From contig NZ_JAAGLU010000008.1 in the NCBI RefSeq assembly GCF_010550245.1, positions 186,001-250,000 of the forward strand: a stretch of 64,000 bases of DNA, read 5' to 3'. Below the pieces are notes generated by a model. The model saw only the letters and a list, made by a program, of their open reading frames with translations. It was not told the origin of the DNA and made no database searches. The stretch is from Streptomyces sp. SID12501. GTDB lineage: Bacteria; Actinomycetota; Actinomycetes; Streptomycetales; Streptomycetaceae. Every line of letters starts with the position of its first letter. Positions within the stretch are counted from its first letter, which is position 1. The translations under genes were made by a program, and so were the position numbers. Positions 41,798 to 49,532 of this stretch are shown here, in pieces.

Positions 41798-42709
41798 TCA
41801 GCCCAGCGCGGGTTCGGGGAGGTGGCTGGTCACCCCGGTGAGGATTCCGCCGAGTTCGAAGCTTTCGGGGGAGCCGGGCCGGGTGAAGGCGCCGACCAGC
41901 AGGTCGATGACGGCTCGCGGCCGCACCAGCGCGATGCCCTTGCGGGTGAGTTCGTCGAGTTCGGGGCGGCGCAGATGGGAGTAGTAGCCGGCCTGCCCCG
42001 GGTCCTGCGGCCGGTCGTCCCAAACGCCTTCCCCGGCCGCCTGCTCGATGGCACGGACCAGCAGACCGGCTGCTTCGCCGCGCTGCCGGCACATGTTCTC
42101 CAGCACCGACCGGGTGTAGTCCAGCGGTCCGGCACTGACGGAGATGACACCTCCGGCGTCCCACTCCTCGTTGACCCGGTGGAGTGTGAACCCGGCCTCT
42201 GCCTCGCCGTGCAACATGGAACGGGCGAATGTGAGCACGCCCCGGTATCCCGGCAGCAGCCCGGGGTGAAGGTTCGCGAAGAGCGGCGAGGCCCCGGCCG
42301 CCGGACGGAAATGGTCGATGAGCGGCGCCCGGAACTTCTGGTAACAGCGGACCGAAAAGCCCGCGCGGATGTCTTCCTGCGCCAGATAGTCCAGGAAGGC
42401 GGGGTCGTTCACATCCTCGACGACGCGGACGACGACGCTTCCCCGGTGCAGCTTCGCGATGCCCGCGGGGGAGAGGAAGCTGCTGTGCAGGGGGGCGGGG
42501 AGGCTGTCGAGGTACGGGTAGACGTAGGTGTTGAGCAGCGTCCGCTCGTACCGGAAGAGTTCGCGGAGCTCGGGCTCGGCCCGGGGGTTGGGCGGCTGCT
42601 GGGTGTAACAGACGTACGGGGTGTGACCTGCCCGGACGATGTCGTCGAGCACCTGGTCGACGATGAGGTGGGAGGTTATGTCGTTGCCGACGAAGAACGC
42701 TACCCGCAT
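41798..42709 (-). CDS. formyltransferase family protein
   Basis: Product of 303 residues. Core: LFANLHPGLLPGYRGVLTFARSML (the catalytic HPGxLPxYRG signature of formyltetrahydrofolate-dependent transferases), then GFTLHRVNEEWDAGGVISV. It resembles methionyl-tRNA formyltransferase/GART folds and sugar or amino acid N-formyltransferases but has no tRNA-binding C-domain. It overlaps the flavoprotein gene by 10 bp. Likely reaction: N-formylation of the amine or hydroxylamine of the peptide precursor using 10-formyl-THF. The substrate is inferred from context. Confidence 0.85.
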   Translation of the reverse strand: MRVAFFVGNDITSHLIVDQVLDDIVRAGHTPYVCYTQQPPNPRAEPELRELFRYERTLLNTYVYPYLDSLPAPLHSSFLSPAGIAKLHRGSVVVRVVEDVNDPAFLDYLAQEDIRAGFSVRCYQKFRAPLIDHFRPAAGASPLFANLHPGLLPGYRGVLTFARSMLHGEAEAGFTLHRVNEEWDAGGVISVSAGPLDYTRSVLENMCRQRGEAAGLLVRAIEQAAGEGVWDDRPQDPGQAGYYSHLRRPELDELTRKGIALVRPRAVIDLLVGAFTRPGSPESFELGGILTGVTSHLPEPALG

Positions 42710-44250
42710 GGCGATGCCTTCTTGAGAAGCGCGGTGACCGTCTCGACGGCGGTGTGCGCGTTGGCGAGGTTGGTCTCGAACGAGTTGGTGTAGAAGTGGA
42801 CGCCGCGGGTCAGCGGTCCGATGTACAGGACCCGGCCGGACAAGGAGCCGTCGCGTCGCGCCACCCGCATGGTGTCGAACTCGACGTCGATGCCGCCGAG
42901 CTGATGTGGCCTGATGTCGCCGCGCATGAGCATGTTCTGGATCAGTGACGAGTCGCTGCGTTCCAGGGAGAAGCCCGTGCCGGTGGCGTTGACCAGCCAT
43001 TGGACCTCGCGGGAGAAGCTGCGCCCGTCCTGTCCGCCGTCGAGGCGGAATCGCTCGGATTCCTCGTCGTACGCCACCGAGGCAAGTCCGCTGAGGGCCT
43101 CGAAGGCGCCCTCCTCGGCCATCGCCAGCAGCCGCCGCGCGTTGTCCAGCGGCATGCAGTGACGGAACATCGACCAGATGGAGAGGTGGTCGCGGATGAA
43201 GGCCTCTCGGGCGCCGGTCGACATGGACCGCCAGACCTGGGGAATGACCTCCGATGTCGCGTCGAGGATCGAGTACCACAGTGTCTGACCGTTCTCGGCC
43301 AGTTCGATGTCCTTGGCGAGGGTGCCGGCGTAGGCGGCGGACGGCTGGGACAGCACGCGGGGCCAGTCCACGGCCAGCCCCAGGCCGTCCTCCAGCTCAC
43401 GCTGGAAGAGCGCCGCGATCTCGCTGAACTCCAGTTCCCTCGTGAAGTCCTCGGTGAGCTCCCGCAGATTTTCCGGGGTCACATGACGCAGGGTGTAACG
43501 GACTCTGGGCCCCTGCACCTTCGGCAGCGAACGGCGCCGCGAGAAGCAGGTGATGGCGCCCCGGTGCCCGCTGCCCCGCAGCAGAAGCAGGGCGTCCACA
43601 GCGGTCAGACTGGTGCCGATGATTCCCACGGTGGCATCCGGGCCGATGGCCTCCAGCCCGGCACCGTGCCACATCGAATGGATGTAGTTGGGGACCTTGG
43701 TGAACTCCAGGTACTCCGTCGACGGCAGGTCGCCCAGGCACAGGAAGGCGTAGTCGTAGACGAACTGGTCGAGCCCGGCGACCAGACGCACCCCGTGGGC
43801 GTCCTCGCGGCAGTCGCTCACCATCGCCTGGTGGGTGAGCACTTTCACGCCTTCTCTGCGGGCCAGGCCGAGCGACTCCTCGAAGTACTCCTGGAGATAT
43901 GCCGCGAACAGCCGACGGGGTACGTAGTCGGTGGCCCCGGCGGCTGCCGCGGCCGGGTCCTCGTGGGAGCCCAGCCAGCGCACGAAGTGCCCGGGATCAT
44001 CGGCGTGGACGCTCATGGTGGCGGACCGCATGTTGAGCAGGTGACAGTCGTGTGGCGTGCTGTAGGCGACACCGGCGCCGAGCCGCTGCCCGGTTTCGAA
44101 TATGTCGATCTCGGCGCCCTGCGCGCGTCCGCTGCCGATCAGGGAGCGCACCAGAGCGACGAAAACGCCCACGCCCGTCGCTCCCATGCCGGCAACCGCG
44201 AATCTCGGCGGGCGGCCTGGGAGCACGCTTACGTCGCTTTCGGCTGGCAT
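42700..44250 (-). CDS. FAD/NAD(P)-binding protein, candidate N-hydroxylating monooxygenase
   Basis: A 516-residue flavoprotein. The FAD-binding Rossmann motif is RFAVAGMGATGVGVF, followed by IDIFETGQRLGAGVAYST and LLNMRSATMS, the signature of PF13454. A second dinucleotide motif is VGIIGTSLTAVDALLLL, followed by TCFSRRRSLP. The C-terminal WLVNATGTGFSLE is like the ATG motif of N-hydroxylating monooxygenases. Context (NRPS, formyltransferase) makes N-oxidation of an amino acid plausible. No direct evidence for substrate. The start is not firmly fixed; ribosome site weak. Confidence 0.8.
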   Translation of the reverse strand: MPAESDVSVLPGRPPRFAVAGMGATGVGVFVALVRSLIGSGRAQGAEIDIFETGQRLGAGVAYSTPHDCHLLNMRSATMSVHADDPGHFVRWLGSHEDPAAAAAGATDYVPRRLFAAYLQEYFEESLGLARREGVKVLTHQAMVSDCREDAHGVRLVAGLDQFVYDYAFLCLGDLPSTEYLEFTKVPNYIHSMWHGAGLEAIGPDATVGIIGTSLTAVDALLLLRGSGHRGAITCFSRRRSLPKVQGPRVRYTLRHVTPENLRELTEDFTRELEFSEIAALFQRELEDGLGLAVDWPRVLSQPSAAYAGTLAKDIELAENGQTLWYSILDATSEVIPQVWRSMSTGAREAFIRDHLSIWSMFRHCMPLDNARRLLAMAEEGAFEALSGLASVAYDEESERFRLDGGQDGRSFSREVQWLVNATGTGFSLERSDSSLIQNMLMRGDIRPHQLGGIDVEFDTMRVARRDGSLSGRVLYIGPLTRGVHFYTNSFETNLANAHTAVETVTALLKKASPCG

Positions 44251-44312
44251 CGGTCTTGGCCGGACCTTTCGTTGTGAGCTCTGTCGTGGTGGAGGGGCAT
44301 CGCGTCGCCGGC

Positions 44313-45599
44313 TCAGCGCGCCCCGGGTCCCCGGTCGATCAGCTGATCGCGCTCGGGTCCTACCGACACGTATCTGACCGGAGCACCGACGAGTTCCTCG
44401 ATCCGCAGTACGTAGCGGGCCGCGGCTGCGGGCAGGTCCGCGAAATCCCGGATCCCGGTGAGGTCCTCGTCCCAGCCGGGCAGATCCTCGTAGACCGGCC
44501 GGGCACGCGTGAGCCGGTGGGTCATCGGGAAGTCGGCGCTGCGCGTGCCGTCGGTCTCGTACGCCGTGCAGATCCGCAGAACGGGCTGCCCGCTGAGGCT
44601 GTCCAGCTTGGTGAGCGCGATCTCGTCGGCACCCTGGAGGAGGGTTCCGTAGCGCGATGCCACGGCGTCGAAGTGCCCGATACGGCGTGGCCGACCGGTG
44701 TTGACGCCGTACTCGCCGGAACTCTTGCGGAGCAGGTCGGCCCACTCCCCGGACTCCTCGGTGACGAAGGGGCCCTCGCCGACGCAGGTGGAGAACGCCT
44801 TCATGACGCCGGTGACCAGGTTCAGCGGCCGGCCCGGCAGCCCCGCCCCCACCGGCGCGTATCCGGCCAGTGAGCTGGAGGAGGTGGTGTAGGGGTAGAT
44901 GCCGAGCAGGATGTCGCGGAGCGCGCCGAGCTGGGCTTCGAAGATGACATGCCGGCCGGCCCGGTCCGCCTCGGCGAGTACGGGGGTCACATCGCAGATG
45001 TGAGGGCGCAGCCGCTCGGCGTAGTCCAGCGCCCACTCGGTCATCGCGTCGAGCGAGATCTCCGGCCGGCCCGGGTAGAGAGCCCGATTGGCCAGGTTCT
45101 TCCACTCGACGACGTCTGCCAGCCGGCCGCGCAGGTGGTCCGGGTCGAGCAACTCGCCCAGCTGGAGGGCCTTCTTGAGGTAGCGGTCGCCGTAGACCGG
45201 TGCGATACCGCGCCGGGTACTGCCGTACGACTGGTCGGCGAGCCGGTCCTCCTCCCAGGCGTCCTGGTCGCGGTGGAAGGGGAAGCAGACCGTCGCCCGC
45301 TCGGAGAGCAACAAACCGGACGTGTCCACGCCACGCTTCCGCAGCTCGGTGAGCTCGGCGTCGAGTGATTCCAGGTCCAGGACGGTCCCGGGGCCGATCA
45401 CGTTCACCGTTCCCGGGTTCAGGATTCCGGAGGGGATCAGCCGGAGCTTGAAGGTGCCGAGATGATTGATGACGGTGTGACCGGCGTTGTTGCCGCCCTG
45501 GTATCTGACCACCAGGTCCGCTTCCTGGGCCAGATAGTCGATCATCCGGCCCTTCCCCTCGTCACCCCAGTTGATGCCGACGACGGCGTGCAGCGCCAT
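44313..45599 (-). CDS. adenylosuccinate synthetase homologue, divergent isoform
   Basis: A 428-residue, full-length PurA fold. The P-loop is INWGDEGKGRMIDYL and QGGNNAGHTVINHLGTF is kept, as is VNTGRPRRIGHFDAV of the aspartate loop. Several active-site segments deviate from the family: FEAQLGALRDILLGIYPYTTSSSS where FEGAQGxLLDxDxGTYPFVTSSN is usual, and STCVGEGPF where TRVGxGPF is usual. PurA joins IMP and aspartate using GTP. Inside an NRPS operon, such a changed copy is likely a resistant version of a target enzyme. A second possibility is a re-purposed ligase. It would not be the sole housekeeping purA. Confidence 0.88.
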   Translation of the reverse strand: MALHAVVGINWGDEGKGRMIDYLAQEADLVVRYQGGNNAGHTVINHLGTFKLRLIPSGILNPGTVNVIGPGTVLDLESLDAELTELRKRGVDTSGLLLSERATVCFPFHRDQDAWEEDRLADQSYGSTRRGIAPVYGDRYLKKALQLGELLDPDHLRGRLADVVEWKNLANRALYPGRPEISLDAMTEWALDYAERLRPHICDVTPVLAEADRAGRHVIFEAQLGALRDILLGIYPYTTSSSSLAGYAPVGAGLPGRPLNLVTGVMKAFSTCVGEGPFVTEESGEWADLLRKSSGEYGVNTGRPRRIGHFDAVASRYGTLLQGADEIALTKLDSLSGQPVLRICTAYETDGTRSADFPMTHRLTRARPVYEDLPGWDEDLTGIRDFADLPAAAARYVLRIEELVGAPVRYVSVGPERDQLIDRGPGAR

Positions 45600-45672
45600 A
45601 TGTCTGATTCCTCGTGTTCATCGTGCTCGCTCGGATTGCGGGGCATGCGCGGTACGGGCGCCGCGAAGGCTG

Positions 45673-46842
45673 TCAGGCCCGGTCGACCCCGTCCCGGCGG
45701 GCGGCGTCCGCGACCGCACGGGTGACGGCGGGGGCGACACGTGCGTCGAAGGAGTCGGGCAGGATGCGCTCCACGGTCAGCTCGTCCGCCACCACGTCGG
45801 CCAGCGCGCGTGCGGCGGCCAGCTTCATGCCCTCCGTGATCCGCGACGCGCGGACCTTGAGAGCACCGGCGAAAATGCCCGGGAACGCCAGGACGTTGTT
45901 GATCTGATTGGGGAAGTCCGACCGGCCGGTGCCGACGACCGTGGCGTAGCGGCGGGCCGCGTCGGGCAGGATCTCGGGGTCGGGATTGGACAGCGCGAAG
46001 ATGATCGCGTCCGGGGCCATGTGTGCGAACGCGGGCTCCGGGACCGTACTGCCGGACAGGCCGATGAACACATCGGCACCGTGCAGGGCATCGGTGAGGT
46101 CCCCGGTCAGCCCGGCGCGATTGCTGTCGCGGGCCAGGGCGGTCTTCGCGGTGTTGAGGTCGGTGCGTCCCTCATGGACGACGCCCTTGCTGTCGCCGAC
46201 CACGACGTCGCCGATCCCTGCCTCCAGCAGGATCCGTGCCACCGCGATGCCGGACGCGCCCGCGCCGGCCACCACCGCGCGCAGATCGGCCAGCCGCCGT
46301 CCGGTGACCGTGGCAGCGTTCCACAGGGCGGCCAGGGTGACGACGGCGGTGCCGTGCTGGTCGTCGTGGAAGACCGGGATGTCCAGCCGCTCCTGCAACC
46401 GGCGCTCGATCTCGAAGCAGCGCGGTGCGGAGATGTCCTCCAGATTGATACCGCCGAAGGCCGGTGCGATCCGCACCACGGTTTCGACGATCTCGTCGAC
46501 ATCGGTGCAGTCCAGCGCAATCGGGACAGCGTCGACGTCCGCGAGCTGTTTGAAGAGGATCGCCTTGCCCTCCATCACCGGCAGGGAGGCCTGCGGGCCG
46601 ATGTTCCCCAGGCCGAGCACCGCCGTCCCGTCGGTGACGACCGCGACCGAGGACGACTTCCAGGTGTAGTCGAACACCAGTTCAGGCCGCTCGGCGATGG
46701 CAGTGCACACGCGTGCGACGCCTGGCGTGTAGGCCAGGGACAGCTCGTCGGGACCGGTGAGCGGGACCGTCGCGCGGATCTCCAGCTTTCCGCCCCGGTG
46801 GTAGGTCAGCGCCCGCTCACGGGCACCCTGCCGGTTCGTCAT
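45673..46842 (-). CDS. malic enzyme (NAD(P)-dependent)
   Basis: Product of 389 residues from the ATG at 46842 with GAGAGG 5 bases upstream. Motifs: LAYTPGVARVC, the metal-binding NLEDISAPRCFEIE, FHDDQHGTAVV, the Rossmann segment VVAGAGASGIAVARILLEAG, ALSNPDPEI and GRSDFPNQINN. It oxidatively decarboxylates malate to pyruvate. First gene of the operon, directly behind a good promoter. Its link to the product is unclear: it may recycle fumarate-derived malate, supply a precursor, or give NADPH for the flavoprotein. Confidence 0.92.
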   Translation of the reverse strand: MTNRQGARERALTYHRGGKLEIRATVPLTGPDELSLAYTPGVARVCTAIAERPELVFDYTWKSSSVAVVTDGTAVLGLGNIGPQASLPVMEGKAILFKQLADVDAVPIALDCTDVDEIVETVVRIAPAFGGINLEDISAPRCFEIERRLQERLDIPVFHDDQHGTAVVTLAALWNAATVTGRRLADLRAVVAGAGASGIAVARILLEAGIGDVVVGDSKGVVHEGRTDLNTAKTALARDSNRAGLTGDLTDALHGADVFIGLSGSTVPEPAFAHMAPDAIIFALSNPDPEILPDAARRYATVVGTGRSDFPNQINNVLAFPGIFAGALKVRASRITEGMKLAAARALADVVADELTVERILPDSFDARVAPAVTRAVADAARRDGVDRA

Positions 46843-46895
46843 GTTGCCTCTCTCCCCCATTCCCACCATGGCGTGACGCCTAGTGGGCCGCAGAG

Positions 46896-46925
46896 AAGCT
46901 AAGCGGAATTGCCAAATCTTGTCAA
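46896..46925 (-). promoter_or_regulatory. sigma-70-type promoter of the NRPS operon
   Basis: On the minus strand, TTGACA (46925-46920) and TAGCTT (46901-46896) are 18 bp apart. This is close to consensus and would start transcription about 45 bases before the malic enzyme ATG. All eight genes to 34526 follow in one direction with short gaps or overlaps. Confidence 0.65.
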
Positions 46926-47232
46926 GTATTACCAAGCTGGTGAAGCTGACCTGCGGTCCTGCCGCGCCCAGCGTCGTTCCAGTCGCCGACCACCCCGGTT
47001 CGCGCCCAGCGAGGCAACGTCACGAGAACCGGACTTCCCGTGGTCGCATTCACCACACCCACCCTGTTCTGCATCTATTCGCGATCAACTCGACCACTAC
47101 CGACCTCGGCACGCATCCGATCGCCATCGCCGGCGCGGCGACCGGCGCCGCGACCGTAACCGTGACGCCAGTCGTCGACAGGCCGTCACTCCTTCGGTCC
47201 GCAGTCCGGCGAAGTCAACTCCACATCTGCCG
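46926..47232. other. about 300 bp without a supported gene
   Basis: Upstream of the NRPS operon promoter I see no gene with start and family. The GC content is lower than in the neighbouring genes. Confidence 0.4.
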
Positions 47233-47270
47233 TTTGCCAGATATTTGCCAGCTGTAGGCAATGTTTGCCA
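47233..47270. repeat. three TTTGCCA half-sites
   Basis: TTTGCCAG at 47233-47240 and 47244-47251, and TTTGCCA at 47264-47270, with an opposing GGCAA between the last two. The same half-site forms the perfect inverted repeat at 3827-3847. Candidate regulator-binding sites; the adjacent genes are now decayed. Confidence 0.4.
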
Positions 47271-47324
47271 CGCTCCGCAGACGCACCGGACCGGTGCGGG
47301 GGAAGCGTGAGGCTCCGCCCCCGC

Positions 47325-47564
47325 GCGCCTTCCTTCGACGACCGCGAGGACGCTCGGGAGCCACTTGACGGACCCGAGGAAGAGCGACTGCCTGGCCACG
47401 GGCTGCCGGTCGGCGCCCACGAGGTCGATCTCGACGCCGTTGCCACGGGTCCGGTACCCGCCGGTCGCCGGGGCGGCGGGCAGGGGCCCGACCGGCAGGA
47501 GGCGCGCCAGGGATTCCCGTACCAGGGGCTCGATCGCGCGGCCCCGCCGGCTCGTCCACCGCTC
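47325..47564 (-). pseudogene. remnant of a DUF234 (DEXX-box ATPase C-terminal) gene
   Basis: On the minus strand the segment RGRAIEPLVRESLARLLP, GGYRTRGNGVEIDLVGADRQPVA and FLGSVKWL matches the C-terminal DUF234 domain of archaeal/bacterial DEXX-box ATPases. There is no ATPase domain in front, and no intact start. A decayed fragment. Confidence 0.65.
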
Positions 47565-47617
47565 CTTGATCCGGCTCGGCGTGAGAGCTTCACTCCTACG
47601 AACGCCGTCAGGGGCCG

Positions 47618-47713
47618 ATCTCCGAGCACGAGCAGGAGCGGGCACGCCGGGTCTTCGGCGAGGTGTTCGCCGAGGTGTTCGCCGAGGAGGGGCAGTGGCC
47701 CGCCGCAGGCTGA
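47618..47713 (+). pseudogene. C-terminal remnant of an antitoxin gene
   Basis: The frame ISEHEQERARRVFGEVFAEVFAEEGQWPAAG and stop resembles the tail of small antitoxins that precede PIN toxin genes. The N-terminal part is missing. The stop overlaps the start of the PIN remnant. Confidence 0.45.
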
Positions 47714-48045
47714 GCCACGAGGGCACCCTCGTTCTCGACTGGGAGGGCCTGTCGAAGTTCGTCGGCGATCACGAGCCCGTCGTCGCCCTCGTCTCCGAAG
47801 CCCGCAGGCGGGGCATGGAGGTGGTCATCAGCGCGCTCACCATCATCGAAGCGGTGCATCGCCGGACCGACAGGGCGCGGCTCGCCCGGGTCCTGTCGGT
47901 CCGGCGTACGGATCGTGCACATCGGCGACGAGGAGGCCAAGGCCGCCTCAGCCATGCTGATCAACGCTCGACCGCATGGTCACAAGTACGCCATCGACGC
48001 CGCCGTGGCCGAGACGGCGCTGCGCCGGCGCCGCCCGCCTCACCC
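47695..48045 (+). pseudogene. frameshifted, truncated PIN-domain toxin gene
   Basis: From the GTG at 47695: GTLVLDWEGLSKFVGDHEPVVALVSEARRRGMEVVISALTIIEAVHRRTDRARLARVLS, a PIN domain front. Near 47901 the homology moves one frame, after an apparent 4-base insertion (TCGG), to SGVRIVHIGDEEAKAASAML and GHKYAIDAAVAETAL. The end then decays before the convergent aldehyde dehydrogenase gene. Two shifts make this an inactive toxin gene. Confidence 0.75.
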
Positions 48046-48080
48046 CGAGGCAGACGTTCGGCCCGCAGCCGTACCCGCGA

Positions 48081-49532
48081 TCATCCCGCCCAGACCACCG
48101 CCTGCACCTCCCCGTACGCGTGCAGCGCGTACGACCCCACATCGCGCCCGACGCCGCTCCGCTTGAAGCCGCCGAACGGTGCCTCCATGTTCCGCCCGAC
48201 GGTGTTCACGCCGACCCCGCCCGCCCGTAGTCGGCGTGCGACCCGGAAGGCGCGGGCCACATCGCCCGACCAGACGTAGTCGATGAGGCCGTACTCGCTG
48301 TCGTTGGCCAGCGCGACGCCCTCCTCCTCGTCGTCGAAGGGGATGACGGTCACCACCGGCCCGAAGATCTCCTCCCGGGCCACCCGCATGTCGTTCGTGC
48401 AGTCGGCCAGCAGGGTCGGGGCGACATAGAACCCCCGGTCGTACGGAGGCCGTTCGCCACCGGCGACCACCACCGCGCCCTCTTTCCGGCCCAGTTCGAC
48501 GTACGCCTCGACCCTGTCGCGGTGCGCCGCCGAGATCACCGGCCCGACCACCGTGCCCTCCGCACGCGGGTCGCCCACCTTCAAGTGACCGGCATACGCG
48601 GCGAGTTGCTCCACGAGCCGTCCGTACACGCCCCGTTGGGCCAGCACCCGGGTCGGTGCCGTGCAGATCTGGCCGCTGTAGAACGAGAACGTCGTGCCGA
48701 TGCCCGCGACCGCCGAGCGGATGTCCGCGTCGTCGAAGACGAGTGCCGCGCCCTTTCCGCCCAGTTCCATCAACTGGCGTTTCATGCTCCGGCCGCACAC
48801 CTCGGCGATCCGTTGCCCGACCGCCGTCGAACCGGTGAAGCTGACCATGTCGACGTCCGGGGAGCCCACGACCGCCTCGCCGACACCGACGCCCAGCCCG
48901 CTGACCACGTTGACGGTTCCCGGCGGCGCGCCCGCCTCCTCCAGTGCCTCCGCCATCCTGTACACCGACAGCGGGTCCTGCGGAGCGGGCTTCACGACCA
49001 CCGTGTTGCCCATCGCCAGGGCGGGCGCGATCTTGCCGGCCGGGTTGGCCCAGGGGTTGTTGTACGAGGTGATGCAGGCGACCACGCCCACGGGCTGGCG
49101 TATCGCCAGCGCACCCATCACCGCGGCCTTCCCGAACGGGCCCCCCTCGTTGACCTGCGGCGCGATCGCCCACTCGGCCGGCTCCACCTTCGCGTACCGG
49201 CGGAAACGGGCCGCGCCCACGCCCACCTGCATCCCGCGCGCCGTTCCCGTCGTGGCGCCGGTCTCCGCCTGGGCGAGGGCGGCGTACGGCACCAGGTGGC
49301 TCTGGATGATGTCCGCGGCGCGGGCCAGGACGGCGGCCCGTTCCTCCGGTGACGTGCGCGACCACGGTCCGAAGGCCTCGCGGGCCGCCGCGGCGGCGGC
49401 GTACGCCTGCTCCCGTGAAGCCTCCGGCGCATACCCGACGACTTCCTCCGTCGCCGGGTCGATCACCTCGTAGTGCCCGTCGGCCGGTTCCACCCACGAA
49501 CCGCCGACGAACAGCCGCTGTGCGTCGCTCAC
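48081..49532 (-). CDS. aldehyde dehydrogenase family protein
   Basis: Product of 483 residues from a GTG overlapping the upstream amidohydrolase stop (GTGA). Motifs: ITSYNNPWANPAGKIAPALAMGN (cofactor fold), VSFTGSTAVGQ, catalytic Glu region LMELGGKGAALVFDDADI, catalytic Cys in YSGQICTAPTR, and EEIFGPVV. It oxidises an aldehyde to an acid with NAD(P). It is the last gene after a luciferase-like oxidoreductase and an N-acyl-D-amino-acid deacylase-like gene, so these three probably act in one catabolic route. Substrate unknown. Confidence 0.93.
   Translation of the reverse strand: MSDAQRLFVGGSWVEPADGHYEVIDPATEEVVGYAPEASREQAYAAAAAAREAFGPWSRTSPEERAAVLARAADIIQSHLVPYAALAQAETGATTGTARGMQVGVGAARFRRYAKVEPAEWAIAPQVNEGGPFGKAAVMGALAIRQPVGVVACITSYNNPWANPAGKIAPALAMGNTVVVKPAPQDPLSVYRMAEALEEAGAPPGTVNVVSGLGVGVGEAVVGSPDVDMVSFTGSTAVGQRIAEVCGRSMKRQLMELGGKGAALVFDDADIRSAVAGIGTTFSFYSGQICTAPTRVLAQRGVYGRLVEQLAAYAGHLKVGDPRAEGTVVGPVISAAHRDRVEAYVELGRKEGAVVVAGGERPPYDRGFYVAPTLLADCTNDMRVAREEIFGPVVTVIPFDDEEEGVALANDSEYGLIDYVWSGDVARAFRVARRLRAGGVGVNTVGRNMEAPFGGFKRSGVGRDVGSYALHAYGEVQAVVWAG

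Noticed and set aside
39155..42793. 1,212-codon plus-strand open frame across the NRPS operon
   Set aside because: It runs antisense across the MFS, PCP-TE and formyltransferase genes, which all have clear motifs; it is a shadow frame.
47097..47726. Intact 209-codon minus-strand gene
   Set aside because: Only its middle third has homology (DUF234); the front and tail are low-complexity Arg/Pro and antisense to other remnants, so it is called a pseudogene fragment.
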